Positions 15,077 through 21,006 of a stretch of 22,488 nucleotides of DNA are shown in pieces (within the stretch, counting starts at the first letter, position 1; every line of letters begins with the position of its first letter). The DNA is from a virus. The notes under the pieces are model-generated. The model saw nothing but the letters and a program-made list of their open reading frames with translations. It was not told where the DNA came from and searched no databases. The position numbers and the translations under genes are program-made. The DNA is taken from IMG/VR virus record IMGVR_UViG_3300043395_000088, positions 1-22,488 of that record; one strand, written 5' to 3'.

Positions 15077-15553
15077 TTAAGCGATACGGATAATTGCGTT
15101 GCTCGCATCAAAAGCTGGGAAAATGATAGTGAAGTCACCTGCAGTAGAGGTCTTATCACCACCAAAGTCCAACACGCATACAGCTGCGTTAGTTAATGCA
15201 GAGTTAGCATTGTCTCTAGCTGATGGAGTGGTGTTATAAATTAACGCGCCACGAGCAGTTGTAGTGACGTTAGAGAAAGTTAAATCACTAAAGTCAGTAA
15301 AACCGGTACCAGCAGTAGCGTTGGTATTAGTAGTGCCAACCCCAATATTGGTCAATGCCAAACCACCAGCAGTAACACCAGAAGCCTCGTTAGAAGCAGA
15401 ATACGTAGTGGTATTTGCATCTAAAGAAGCAGACGATGTATACAACGCCAATTTAAAAGTATCGGCACCGGATTGAGCCGATGGACGAAAATCGTGAACA
15501 CCAAGCAAAAGCTGGGCTTTAAATGATGTGCACATTGCTTGAGTAATAGCCAT
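15077..15553 (-). CDS. Conserved-looking phage structural protein, 158 aa
   Basis: Function unknown. The N-terminus MAITQAMCTSFKAQLLLGVHDF leads into FKLALYTSSASLDANTTTYS and a beta-rich, Thr/Ser/Ala/Gly-rich body. The end has DFGGDKTSTAGDFTIIFPAF (129-148) followed by DASNAIIRIA. I recall this architecture (DTFKxALYTSSA ... FGxDKTSxAGxFxxxFP) in many uncultured phages beside tail or fibre genes, always unannotated; it is probably a virion component. AGGAG at 15560-15564 overlaps the TAG stop of the upstream gene and fixes the start. Confidence 0.72.
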   Translation of the reverse strand: MAITQAMCTSFKAQLLLGVHDFRPSAQSGADTFKLALYTSSASLDANTTTYSASNEASGVTAGGLALTNIGVGTTNTNATAGTGFTDFSDLTFSNVTTTARGALIYNTTPSARDNANSALTNAAVCVLDFGGDKTSTAGDFTIIFPAFDASNAIIRIA

Positions 15554-15562
15554 TTGAAACTC

Positions 15563-15853
15563 CTATTCATTGAGTAAAAAAGTTAGCTCAGGATGACCGG
15601 CTTCTCGTAAACGGTTAGCAATGGTCGTGCGGTCTGAGCGCACCGCTTCTTTTAGGTAAAACACTAAAACACTTTGTATGCTTTCTTTAAATGCTTCAGC
15701 CTGATCACGAATGGCAGGGTGAGATTTAGAGCCAACATAAATAATTTTGTCGATGGCGCGTTCTGCTATCTCTTCTGGGGTAAACCCTCTACCCTGTGAA
15801 GTCTTCACAATAACGTTGCCACCCATAAATCCTTCTACTGTATCGAAATTCAT
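15563..15853 (-). CDS. Small conserved-looking helical phage protein, 96 aa
   Basis: After a short N-terminal strand segment (VEGFMGGNVIVKT), residues 24-94 form a helical domain: PEEIAERAIDKIIYVGSKSH, then PAIRDQAEAFKESIQSVLVF and a C-terminal SDRTTIANRLREAGHPEL. It looks like the small proteins that follow the adaptor gene in aquatic podovirus-type contigs; no function is known to me. Its ATG overlaps the adaptor stop by 4 bases, so the two are probably made together. It could be a tail-assembly or completion factor, but that is only positional. Confidence 0.68.
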   Translation of the reverse strand: MNFDTVEGFMGGNVIVKTSQGRGFTPEEIAERAIDKIIYVGSKSHPAIRDQAEAFKESIQSVLVFYLKEAVRSDRTTIANRLREAGHPELTFLLNE

Positions 15854-16539
15854 CGTACTGGATACCTTGCCTGTAAAGTTCTATACATATCTTGACGGTT
15901 CTTGCCTTCACCAAGTTGTAATAACAAGGTCATACCCTCGTCATAACGTTTCTGGTAACTAGCAATAACATCCGCCTCCCCCTTCATAAATACATATGCT
16001 TCTAGCAACGAGCCATATAACAATACTTCATCAAAATTGTTACCAAGCCATGACTGACCGTTCGCAGCGTCCACAATAGATTGTGGATAGTAAAAATAAT
16101 GCAGTTCGCTGTTGTAGTCGGCGTCTGGTGTAGGTCCTAAAATAAACGTCGTGTTGTCAAATATGGCGTAATACTCAGGCGTCCCCGTATCATCAGGATC
16201 TGGATAACACGACCGAATAAACTCAACATCTTTGTTTAGTAAGTAAGTCTGAGCATTTGTTACCGGATTTATGATTGACAACGAAAACGTTGCTTTCCAA
16301 TCAGACGGCACATTTAGATACTTATTACCTGTAGTGCAATTACCAGTCACATTCTTACGAAATACAGGCAGTTGTACCGAGTTATAAATCCGCTGCTCAG
16401 CTTGCCGAATAAACGTATTGATCTGCTCTGTACTAGTAAACGTAACAGTGCCTGTCTCGGCAGTATCAGTCCAAGTAGTAGATGGGAAGTCGTTCTCGAC
16501 GTACCCTTTAATTGTTTCAAACAGAGTAGAGTAGTTCAT
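15850..16539 (-). CDS. Head-tail adaptor-like protein (T7 gp11 / P22 gp4 fold suspected), 229 aa
   Basis: Predicted connector component between portal and tail nozzle. Residues 1-50 hold an N-terminal helix and INTFIRQAEQRIYNSVQLP (39-57), characteristic of adaptor-type proteins. A central beta-rich section (about 60-145) contains YLNVPSDWKATFSLSI and ILGPTPDADYNSELHYFYYP. A C-terminal helical bundle follows, with DEVLLYGSLLEAYVFMKGEA (about 165-184) and YQKRYDEGMTLLLQLGEGKN. This helix-sheet-helix order matches tail tubular protein A / adaptor proteins of short-tailed phages. The start lies at the repeated element AGGGTAAACCCGAATG. Assignment is by pattern and neighbourhood. Confidence 0.65.
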   Translation of the reverse strand: MNYSTLFETIKGYVENDFPSTTWTDTAETGTVTFTSTEQINTFIRQAEQRIYNSVQLPVFRKNVTGNCTTGNKYLNVPSDWKATFSLSIINPVTNAQTYLLNKDVEFIRSCYPDPDDTGTPEYYAIFDNTTFILGPTPDADYNSELHYFYYPQSIVDAANGQSWLGNNFDEVLLYGSLLEAYVFMKGEADVIASYQKRYDEGMTLLLQLGEGKNRQDMYRTLQARYPVR

Positions 16540-16552
16540 TCGGGTTTACCCT
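16535..16552 (-). repeat. 18-base repeated translation-start element, copy 2
   Basis: Identical to 10136-10153 (AGGGTAAACCCGAATGAA on the minus strand). Here it joins the stop codon of the 88-residue gene to the adaptor ATG. Both genes it starts begin Met-Asn. Confidence 0.65.
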
Positions 16553-16818
16553 TAGCCCATCTTTCCACTAATCTTACGACCTTTAGTAGCCGCACCATAA
16601 CCACGCATCGTGCCAGTGCCATAAGGATTAATGGGTTTGTAATTACCTCTACTAATAGTTCCAACAGACATGTTTATCTGGGTCATTTCTTTAGCACCAG
16701 TCTCATATCCGCTGTAAGTATTAACGTTGGTAGCCTTGCCGTCCATAGTGTGTGGCGCAGCATAGAGCTCAGCAGGGCCGATCTCTTTGCCGCCACGTTT
16801 CATACTAAATTTAGCCAT
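16552..16818 (-). CDS. Small basic protein, 88 aa
   Basis: Not recognised. A basic, glycine-rich, probably disordered protein: MAKFSMKRGGKEIGPAEL at the N-terminus, a Thr/Asn/Tyr-rich centre and a Lys/Arg/Gly-rich C-terminus (GYGAATKGRKISGKMG). KRGGK at 7-11 resembles the KGGK motif of other small proteins in this window. Its ATG overlaps the preceding stop by one base (TAATG). Position among connector genes suggests a virion or assembly component (inference). Confidence 0.65.
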   Translation of the reverse strand: MAKFSMKRGGKEIGPAELYAAPHTMDGKATNVNTYSGYETGAKEMTQINMSVGTISRGNYKPINPYGTGTMRGYGAATKGRKISGKMG

Positions 16819-17015
16819 TATCTGCCCCTTCCAGCTGATTTCTTATATGTAAAAGATGATATACGCTGATTAGCTACTTTGGCTAGTCCACGACCTAATT
16901 TCTTCATCTCAAGGTTAGTTTTACCGCCCTTACGCATCTTCTTAACATCTGCGTCTGGGTGGGCACCTTTGCCTTTAGCCATGTGCTTTTTAAGCATGTC
17001 TTTCATTGTTGCCAT
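16818..17015 (-). CDS. Very small basic protein with KGGK motif, 65 aa
   Basis: About a third of the residues are Lys or Arg. Residues 1-27 are Met/Lys/His/Asp-rich (MKDMLKKHMAKGKGAHPDAD). MRKGGKTNLEMKKLGRGLAK (28-47) followed by VANQR looks like a conserved helix, and the tail is KKSAGRGR. I recall the GRxLAKVANQ pattern from small proteins of aquatic phages, without function. AGGAG at 17021-17025 overlaps the upstream TAG stop and decides the start. Possibly DNA-binding or capsid-internal (inference from charge). Confidence 0.68.
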   Translation of the reverse strand: MATMKDMLKKHMAKGKGAHPDADVKKMRKGGKTNLEMKKLGRGLAKVANQRISSFTYKKSAGRGR

Positions 17016-17023
17016 GTTTGCTC

Positions 17024-17452
17024 CTAAGTTGTCGTTACAGTTACAGAACCCACTGCCCCTGCCATAGTAAGCGTACTAGGGGTTAGCGGATTGTCAATAC
17101 CTCTAGGTCCACCAACGGGGTTCCAGCCCCACTGAATGACCCTACTACCTACAGAAGGGAATCCTAAAGAGTTAATACTTGTATTGTCCTCAATAGAGAT
17201 CTGAAGTCCAGTAGTTCCCGCCTGGTAATACCCTAAATCCGGTCTTGGATCCCGCACTGCTTGTGGGTCGTTGACGGGGTATAGACCTAGCGATAACTGT
17301 GGTTGATCAGGTTCCCAGCATTCTTTGCATACCTTGATATTGACGTTCTTAGTCTTAATGACCAGGGTACGAAGCTCTTTTAATCTAAAGCGAAACCCAC
17401 ATCGGTCGCACTGCGATATGGCTAAGTGACCGGATGTAAATTTAGTAGTCAT
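17024..17452 (-). CDS. Zinc-ribbon virion-associated protein, 142 aa
   Basis: C15-D-R-C18 and C42-K-E-C45 form an N-terminal zinc ribbon with GFRFRLKELRTLVIKTK between them. It is followed by WEPDQPQLSLGLYPVNDPQA (46-65) and RDPRPD, a motif I have the impression of seeing in many aquatic phage contigs beside adaptor genes. The C-terminal half is Gly/Pro/Thr-rich, probably beta or disordered, and ends in VTVTTT. Its ATG overlaps the stop of the 311-residue gene by one base. The constant place next to the connector suggests a structural or assembly role rather than gene regulation (inference). Confidence 0.72.
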   Translation of the reverse strand: MTTKFTSGHLAISQCDRCGFRFRLKELRTLVIKTKNVNIKVCKECWEPDQPQLSLGLYPVNDPQAVRDPRPDLGYYQAGTTGLQISIEDNTSINSLGFPSVGSRVIQWGWNPVGGPRGIDNPLTPSTLTMAGAVGSVTVTTT

Positions 17453-18387
17453 TAGTAGCCTCCGCTACCGATATACGTCTCTCTAGGCACAAAGCGCTGC
17501 GAAGCCTTCTCACGGTCTTCCCCAGCGGCTATATTCCACTGTTCTTCATAGGCTAACTTGAGCATTTCTGTGCGGTTCATGGCATCGGGAATTTTTAAGG
17601 ACAGGTGGTATGCCAATCCTGCAACCAAACATGGAAGAAAACGAAAGGGAATATCTGCTACGTTAGTGCCACCCTCACCCATGTTTTGCACCCTGCGCAT
17701 TCTCCAATACACAAACGTATACGGCGTAGAAGAATCTGGAGCGGGCCAAACATAAATAGCAGGTATGTTGGCTGAGTATATATCTGCACCGGATGTATGC
17801 GATGCTGCAGTAGTATTTGCCTGTCCACGGGTACAGTTCTGTAATTCGTTACCTGAGACGTTGGTATAGCCAATAATCTCAGAATCAATCTTAATAAAAC
17901 CAGCCGCAGCCAAGTTAGCTGCAGAGCTAACTGTAATAGTTGTTGCAGATGCGTTGATCGTAGTAGATAGCGTTGCACCTGCAGGGTTAGTTTGTCCAGA
18001 CTGTCGATTTACCCAGACTTGGATCGGCAACCCGGTAGTCGTCTTATTAGGGATAGCGGCATAAGTAGAAACACTAATACGGCTGATATTAATATCAATT
18101 TGATTAGTTGTATTGTCATTTCTGCGGATCACCTGATCTAGCAAATCAATCGTATCGACCGGCAATGGGTATAACGGATTGTTGTAGACCAGATCAATCT
18201 GCCCCTGCTCAATCGTCCAAAGGTTAATACCACGGTTAGCCCACTCAATGGCTAATAGATTCAAACTTCTACGGGCAGTTCTTAAGTCATAGCCCGTGCG
18301 TAACTCGGAGCCACAGCGCTCAAAAGCTTCCTCGACGATGTCTTTCACCTCGAGATTAAATGTAGATGCTCCAGAAGTATCACTCAT
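17452..18387 (-). CDS. Tail accessory factor / connector protein, P22 gp4-like, with inserted beta domain, 311 aa
   Basis: Predicted head-tail connector protein that completes the portal channel. The N-terminal helices contain VEEAFERCGSEL (18-29) and RTARRSLNLLAIEWANRGIN (36-55), then LWTIEQGQ (56-63). The C-terminal helices contain PFRFLPCLVAGLAYHLSLKI (247-266) and EMLKLAYEEQWNIAAGEDRE (274-293). Together these resemble the helical core of P22 gp4. P22 gp4 is only about 166 residues; the extra length here includes a separate domain at about 138-204 (TINASATTITVSSAA, IDSEIIGYTNVSG, NCTRGQANTTAASHTSGA) that looks like a self-contained beta module inserted between strands. The start has AGGA upstream and overlaps the previous stop (ATGA). 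Confidence 0.7.
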   Translation of the reverse strand: MSDTSGASTFNLEVKDIVEEAFERCGSELRTGYDLRTARRSLNLLAIEWANRGINLWTIEQGQIDLVYNNPLYPLPVDTIDLLDQVIRRNDNTTNQIDINISRISVSTYAAIPNKTTTGLPIQVWVNRQSGQTNPAGATLSTTINASATTITVSSAANLAAAGFIKIDSEIIGYTNVSGNELQNCTRGQANTTAASHTSGADIYSANIPAIYVWPAPDSSTPYTFVYWRMRRVQNMGEGGTNVADIPFRFLPCLVAGLAYHLSLKIPDAMNRTEMLKLAYEEQWNIAAGEDREKASQRFVPRETYIGSGGY

Positions 18388-18635
18388 TTTATTTTCCTGA
18401 AGGGCTTAACTTTCTTTTTAATGGCTTTGGGTTGGGCGACGAATTGTTTGCCAGCAGCTTTTCCTGCTCTCTTAGCTCTTGTTGTAGCTGCGTATTCAGC
18501 AGGAGACAACGCCTTGATTGCTCGCTCTGGTAAATATCTTTCTCCCGTGTCGCTTGAACGCTTCCCAGACTTAGTTCGCCACTTTTGAGCGGACCAAGCC
18601 TTAAGAGAACGCTGACTTTTTGCGAGCCCACTCAC
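18384..18635 (-). CDS. Small highly basic protein, GTG start, 83 aa
   Basis: The start is a GTG at 18635 that overlaps the stop of the upstream gene (GTGA); no ATG fits. Conserved-looking core: AQKWRTKSGKRSSDTGERYL (16-35), then PERAIKALSPAEYAATTRAK (36-55) and a Lys/Arg-rich tail ending KPFRKIK. I recall this 'KWRTKSGK...GERYLP..AIKAL...EYAATTRAKR' module from aquatic phages and some giant viruses, where it carries only a DUF label. It may bind nucleic acid through its basic surface (inference). It is the last of seven consecutive small genes before the connector. Confidence 0.72.
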   Translation of the reverse strand: MSGLAKSQRSLKAWSAQKWRTKSGKRSSDTGERYLPERAIKALSPAEYAATTRAKRAGKAAGKQFVAQPKAIKKKVKPFRKIK

Positions 18636-18901
18636 TTTTTCAACTTGCTCAATGTCTGTGCTAGACGAGCACGTTGCCCCATCTTGCCGGGTTTTTTAGC
18701 AGCTGCAGCCAATTTCTTAGCAGGGATCTTTTCGCCCTTCTTAACGCCCAAAGACTTCTTTAAAGCACCGGGCTTTTTGATTGCAGACTGAATCCACTTG
18801 GCAGAGCCACCCTTTTTAGCATATCCCATCTTATTGCGGACATCTTCGGGAAGCATAGCCAAACCTTTTTGGGTTTTTGGATCTGGTTCTTTAAGTGCCA
18901 T
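18632..18901 (-). CDS. Small basic protein with KKPGAL...KIPAKKL module, 89 aa
   Basis: The N-terminus (LPEDVRNKMGYAKKGGSAK, 17-35) carries YAKKGG. It is followed by WIQSAIKKPGALKKSLGVKK (36-55), then IPAKKLAAAAKKPGKMGQRA (59-78) and RLAQTLSKLKK. The C-terminal 55 residues look like a widespread small module of aquatic phages and giant viruses (W-IQ-AIKKPGAL...GQRARLAxTL); no function is known to me. Strongly positive, with about 20 Lys. It overlaps neighbours on both sides (GTGA and TAATG). Confidence 0.75.
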   Translation of the reverse strand: MALKEPDPKTQKGLAMLPEDVRNKMGYAKKGGSAKWIQSAIKKPGALKKSLGVKKGEKIPAKKLAAAAKKPGKMGQRARLAQTLSKLKK

Positions 18902-19191
18902 TATTTGTATCCTCCGCCTTTCTCTTTATAACGTTTAGCTAAGAGCTGCGCCTTGCGAGCAGACCATTGACCCGCCGCAGTACCATGCGTAGCCGACGCT
19001 TTAATACTATCAAATAAAGCTTTGCGCATACCAGGCTTCGTGTAGTTACCAGCTTTATTAACACTGGAAGTCTTTCCACCTTTTGCATATAGGGCAACGG
19101 GTTCATTACCATCTCGCTTAACAGTCTTGCGAGGCATAGATCTAGGCAACTTCTTAGGGTTTACTATACCCATACCACGGCTCGGTCTCAT
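18901..19191 (-). CDS. Small basic protein with YAKGGK and GQWSARKAQL module, 96 aa
   Basis: LYAKGGKTSS (34-43) is followed by KPGMRKALFDSIKASATHGT (about 52-71) and GQWSARKAQLLAKRYKEKGG (about 74-93). The second half matches, by memory, a short module found in aquatic phages and giant viruses (GQWSARKAQLLAxxYKxxGGGY), where it has only a DUF label. YAKGG is identical to residues 128-132 of the 576-residue virion protein. A second start at Met7 is possible. Its ATG overlaps the upstream stop (ATGA). Role unknown. Confidence 0.72.
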   Translation of the reverse strand: MRPSRGMGIVNPKKLPRSMPRKTVKRDGNEPVALYAKGGKTSSVNKAGNYTKPGMRKALFDSIKASATHGTAAGQWSARKAQLLAKRYKEKGGGYK

Positions 19192-19625
19192 ACTATTCTT
19201 CCTCTAGTTTTACCTCGCTGAGCTATGCCATCGGCACGCTTAGAGGCGGTAGGTGCTTTAACCTTACCACCTTTTTTCATTGGCACAGTATCAGTAGCCT
19301 TTATAGCTGTTTCATAGGTATTTGGCCTAATTCCACGAGTAGACTCACGTTTTATTTCATCTTCAGCAGCTTTAAAAGCTCTTCTGGCTTCGTTTGGAGT
19401 AAATGAAGAATCTTTGCCGTATGTTTTTAAATTGTGATAGTCCGAAGATTTATTTGATTCAATTGCGCTATCAATTTCTTTTTGTCGATCTTCGGGCGTT
19501 TTTGCTTCGGCTATACGTTTATATTGTTTATTTACACGTCTTTCAGAAGCACTAGCAGCAGCATCACGCACACGTTCACGAATTGCTTCATCTTCTTCTC
19601 TTGGGGTGAGAACTTTTTTTGTCAT
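19188..19625 (-). CDS. Helical protein with basic C-terminal tag, copy A, 145 aa
   Basis: Residues 1-115 are charged and helical (EEDEAIRERVRDAAASASERR, SDYHNLKTYGKDSSF, NEARRAFKAAEDEIKRE). Residues 119-145 form a tag identical to that of the next gene: GGKVKAPTASKRADG, then IAQRGKTRGRIV. The bodies of the two proteins are not obviously similar, so the tag has been copied or kept independently. No family is recognised. The likely place is inside the capsid or procapsid, with the tag binding coat protein or DNA (inference). Its ATG overlaps the stop of copy B's gene by 4 bases. Confidence 0.72.
   Translation of the reverse strand: MTKKVLTPREEDEAIRERVRDAAASASERRVNKQYKRIAEAKTPEDRQKEIDSAIESNKSSDYHNLKTYGKDSSFTPNEARRAFKAAEDEIKRESTRGIRPNTYETAIKATDTVPMKKGGKVKAPTASKRADGIAQRGKTRGRIV
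19199..19274 (-). repeat. 76-base duplicated tag-coding segment, copy A
   Basis: Aligns without gaps to 19633-19708 with four mismatches in 76 bases (72/76). All four are silent. It encodes the shared tag at the end of the 145-residue gene. Confidence 0.85.
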
Positions 19626-20053
19626 ACAATCCTTCCTCTAGTCTTACCACGTTGAGCTATGCCATCGGCACGCTTAGAAGCGGTAGGTGCTTTAACCTTA
19701 CCACCTTTACGAAATTCAGGGGTTTTTTTAAGCCCTTTTCCTCCACCACCCAACCCTTTTGGATCGGTTGCAAAGTAGATTGGTCTACCACTACCTACTG
19801 GTTGTTTACCAAGCTCTTTTGCTTTATCCGCACGAAACTGATCACTAATATCCCTAACCGTTTGTTTGGCTTCGTCTACTTTCATTTGATTACGCACGCG
19901 ATCAGCTTCTCGCTCTGTAACGCGTTCTAACGTCTTATCAAATTCAGACGGGGCAAGTTTGATCGGCATTTGTTTCTTAGCCTTTAGGTCTTCTTTACTG
20001 CCAAACCCAAGGTCAAGCTGATCAAGAGGGTTGATCGGAGGTACTTTTGGCAT
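19622..20053 (-). CDS. Helical protein with basic C-terminal tag, copy B, 143 aa
   Basis: Residues 1-85 are charged and helical (SEFDKTLERVTEREADRVRN, KVDEAKQTVRDISDQFRADK). A glycine-rich linker follows (about 99-108, GLGGGGKGLK). The tag at 117-143 is residue-for-residue identical to that of the adjacent 145-residue protein. Upstream of the tag the two proteins share only composition. No homologue is recognised. Helical body plus basic C-terminal tail recalls scaffolding proteins, such as P22 gp8 whose C-terminal basic hairpin binds coat, but the size is small and this is inference. Its ATG overlaps the previous stop by one base. Confidence 0.72.
   Translation of the reverse strand: MPKVPPINPLDQLDLGFGSKEDLKAKKQMPIKLAPSEFDKTLERVTEREADRVRNQMKVDEAKQTVRDISDQFRADKAKELGKQPVGSGRPIYFATDPKGLGGGGKGLKKTPEFRKGGKVKAPTASKRADGIAQRGKTRGRIV
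19633..19708 (-). repeat. 76-base duplicated tag-coding segment, copy B
   Basis: Partner of 19199-19274. Identity starts at the tag's KGGK codons and runs to within two bases of the stop region; sequence before the tag shows no such similarity. Confidence 0.85.
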
Positions 20054-20442
20054 TACTTGCAGGCCTTCCCGCCCATACGCATAGTCACTTGCTTAGCACG
20101 GGTCTTGCCTTTACGGGCAATTCCGTCAGCTTGCTTATGACCAGCAGATAAACCACCAGCAGCCATCTTCTTCATGGTCTTACCACCATGCTTCATGCCA
20201 GCCTCTTTCATCTCATGCTTAATCATAGACTTAGGAGCACCCTTCTTTTTCATGAACGATACTTCCTTCTTCATCATTGCTTTTGACTCTTTCATTTCTC
20301 CACCTTCCTTAAATTTTTTGCCTTTATCGGCAGTTAAAAATTCCTTCCCAACTGAGGAAGGTACACCAACCTTCTTAGCAAACCGTGGGTTATTAGCCAC
20401 GGCTGCCATAAACTTATGCTGTTTTGCGCTGACGCTGGGCAC
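20053..20442 (-). CDS. Lys/Met-rich small protein with tag-like C-terminus, GTG start, 129 aa
   Basis: The start is a GTG at 20442 giving MPSVSAKQHKFMAAVANNPR, then FAKKVGVPSSVGKEFLTADKG. This opening looks like small aquatic phage proteins that begin P-x-VS-KQ-xF. An internal ATG at codon 12 would lose it. GGGG lies just upstream. Residues 45-95 are Lys/Met-rich helices with KEGGE and KHGGK. ADGIARKGKTRAK (105-117) is a diverged form of the tag on the two following genes. The C-terminus adds TMRMGGKACK. The 5' end overlaps the upstream gene by 29 bases. Function unknown; probably virion-internal or DNA-binding (inference). Confidence 0.72.
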   Translation of the reverse strand: MPSVSAKQHKFMAAVANNPRFAKKVGVPSSVGKEFLTADKGKKFKEGGEMKESKAMMKKEVSFMKKKGAPKSMIKHEMKEAGMKHGGKTMKKMAAGGLSAGHKQADGIARKGKTRAKQVTMRMGGKACK

Positions 20443-20689
20443 TTACTTTCCCCTGAATAAGGAGGTCAATCTTACCTTCAAGTTTATTAAACCTTGCGTC
20501 AATATGCTCCATAAGTTTGTCAATTTCTGCTTGAGTGACGTTTTCACGAGCCACCTCCTCACGAGTCTTATTTAACAAAATACCTATTCGATGCAGTTCT
20601 GTGACTTTTTCTCTAGCCCAGAACCCTATGATTGCTATGAGGACAGCTAATCCTACATTCCATAACCATAAATACGTGCTCTCAGTCAT
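20414..20689 (-). CDS. Single-pass membrane protein with coiled coil, 91 aa
   Basis: Residues 7-25 (LWLWNVGLAVLIAIIGFWA) form an N-terminal membrane helix, followed by a charged helical region with heptad spacing (EIDKLMEHIDARFNKLEGKI, about 55-74) and a basic tail. The topology resembles the 86-residue protein in the lysis cluster, but the sequence is unrelated by eye. Finding a membrane protein inside the capsid-proximal cluster is unusual; it may act in lysis, in superinfection exclusion, or be packaged. The ATG at 20689 overlaps the preceding stop (ATGA). Confidence 0.68.
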   Translation of the reverse strand: MTESTYLWLWNVGLAVLIAIIGFWAREKVTELHRIGILLNKTREEVARENVTQAEIDKLMEHIDARFNKLEGKIDLLIQGKVSAQRQRKTA

Positions 20690-21006
20690 ACCATCTTCCC
20701 TTTGGTTTTGCCCCGGATTTCACATCCGCCACCACGAACTTTTCCACCAGTCTTGCAGTTCCAAGCACGCAAAGACTTATTAATCCGTGAGTTTGGGTCG
20801 TTGGCTGTTTTAGCTGAAGTAAGTTTCTTTTTCATGCCCTTCATGCGGGCACAGAAAGAATCTCGGCGTGAGCCGCCTTCTGGCTGCGGGCGTTTAAGCC
20901 CAGGCTTACCAGGATTGGCAGCATTGTAAGAAGCCCTACCTTTGGCGTTTAAGCCGCCGCTAGGGTTCTTACCTTCTTTACGTTGCCACGCAGGGGTCTT
21001 AGCCAT
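20686..21006 (-). CDS. Small basic protein, WQRKEGKNPSGGLNAKGR-type module, 106 aa
   Basis: The motif TPAWQRKEGKNPSGGLNAKG (4-23) followed by RASYN, SFCARMKGMKKKLTSAKTAN (50-69), then DPNSRINKSLRAWNC (70-84) looks like a small module widespread in phages and some giant viruses that, as far as I know, has only a DUF label. Cys52 and Cys84 are positioned to pair or bind metal with Cys95. The C-terminus GGKVRGGGCEIRGKTKGKMV (87-106) is a variant of the tag on nearby proteins. It overlaps the upstream gene by 8 bases. Function not known. Confidence 0.75.
   Translation of the reverse strand: MAKTPAWQRKEGKNPSGGLNAKGRASYNAANPGKPGLKRPQPEGGSRRDSFCARMKGMKKKLTSAKTANDPNSRINKSLRAWNCKTGGKVRGGGCEIRGKTKGKMV

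Noticed and set aside
14058-15080. Long plus-strand open frames opposite the repetitive fibre gene
   Set aside because: They are antisense shadows of the 66-base coding repeats; Thr/Pro/Ser low complexity, no ribosome-binding sites, and every supported gene is on the minus strand.
19158-19172. Third copy of the GGGTTTACCC start element (agggtttactataccc)
   Set aside because: Only the first half matches and it lies inside a coding region, not at a start codon.
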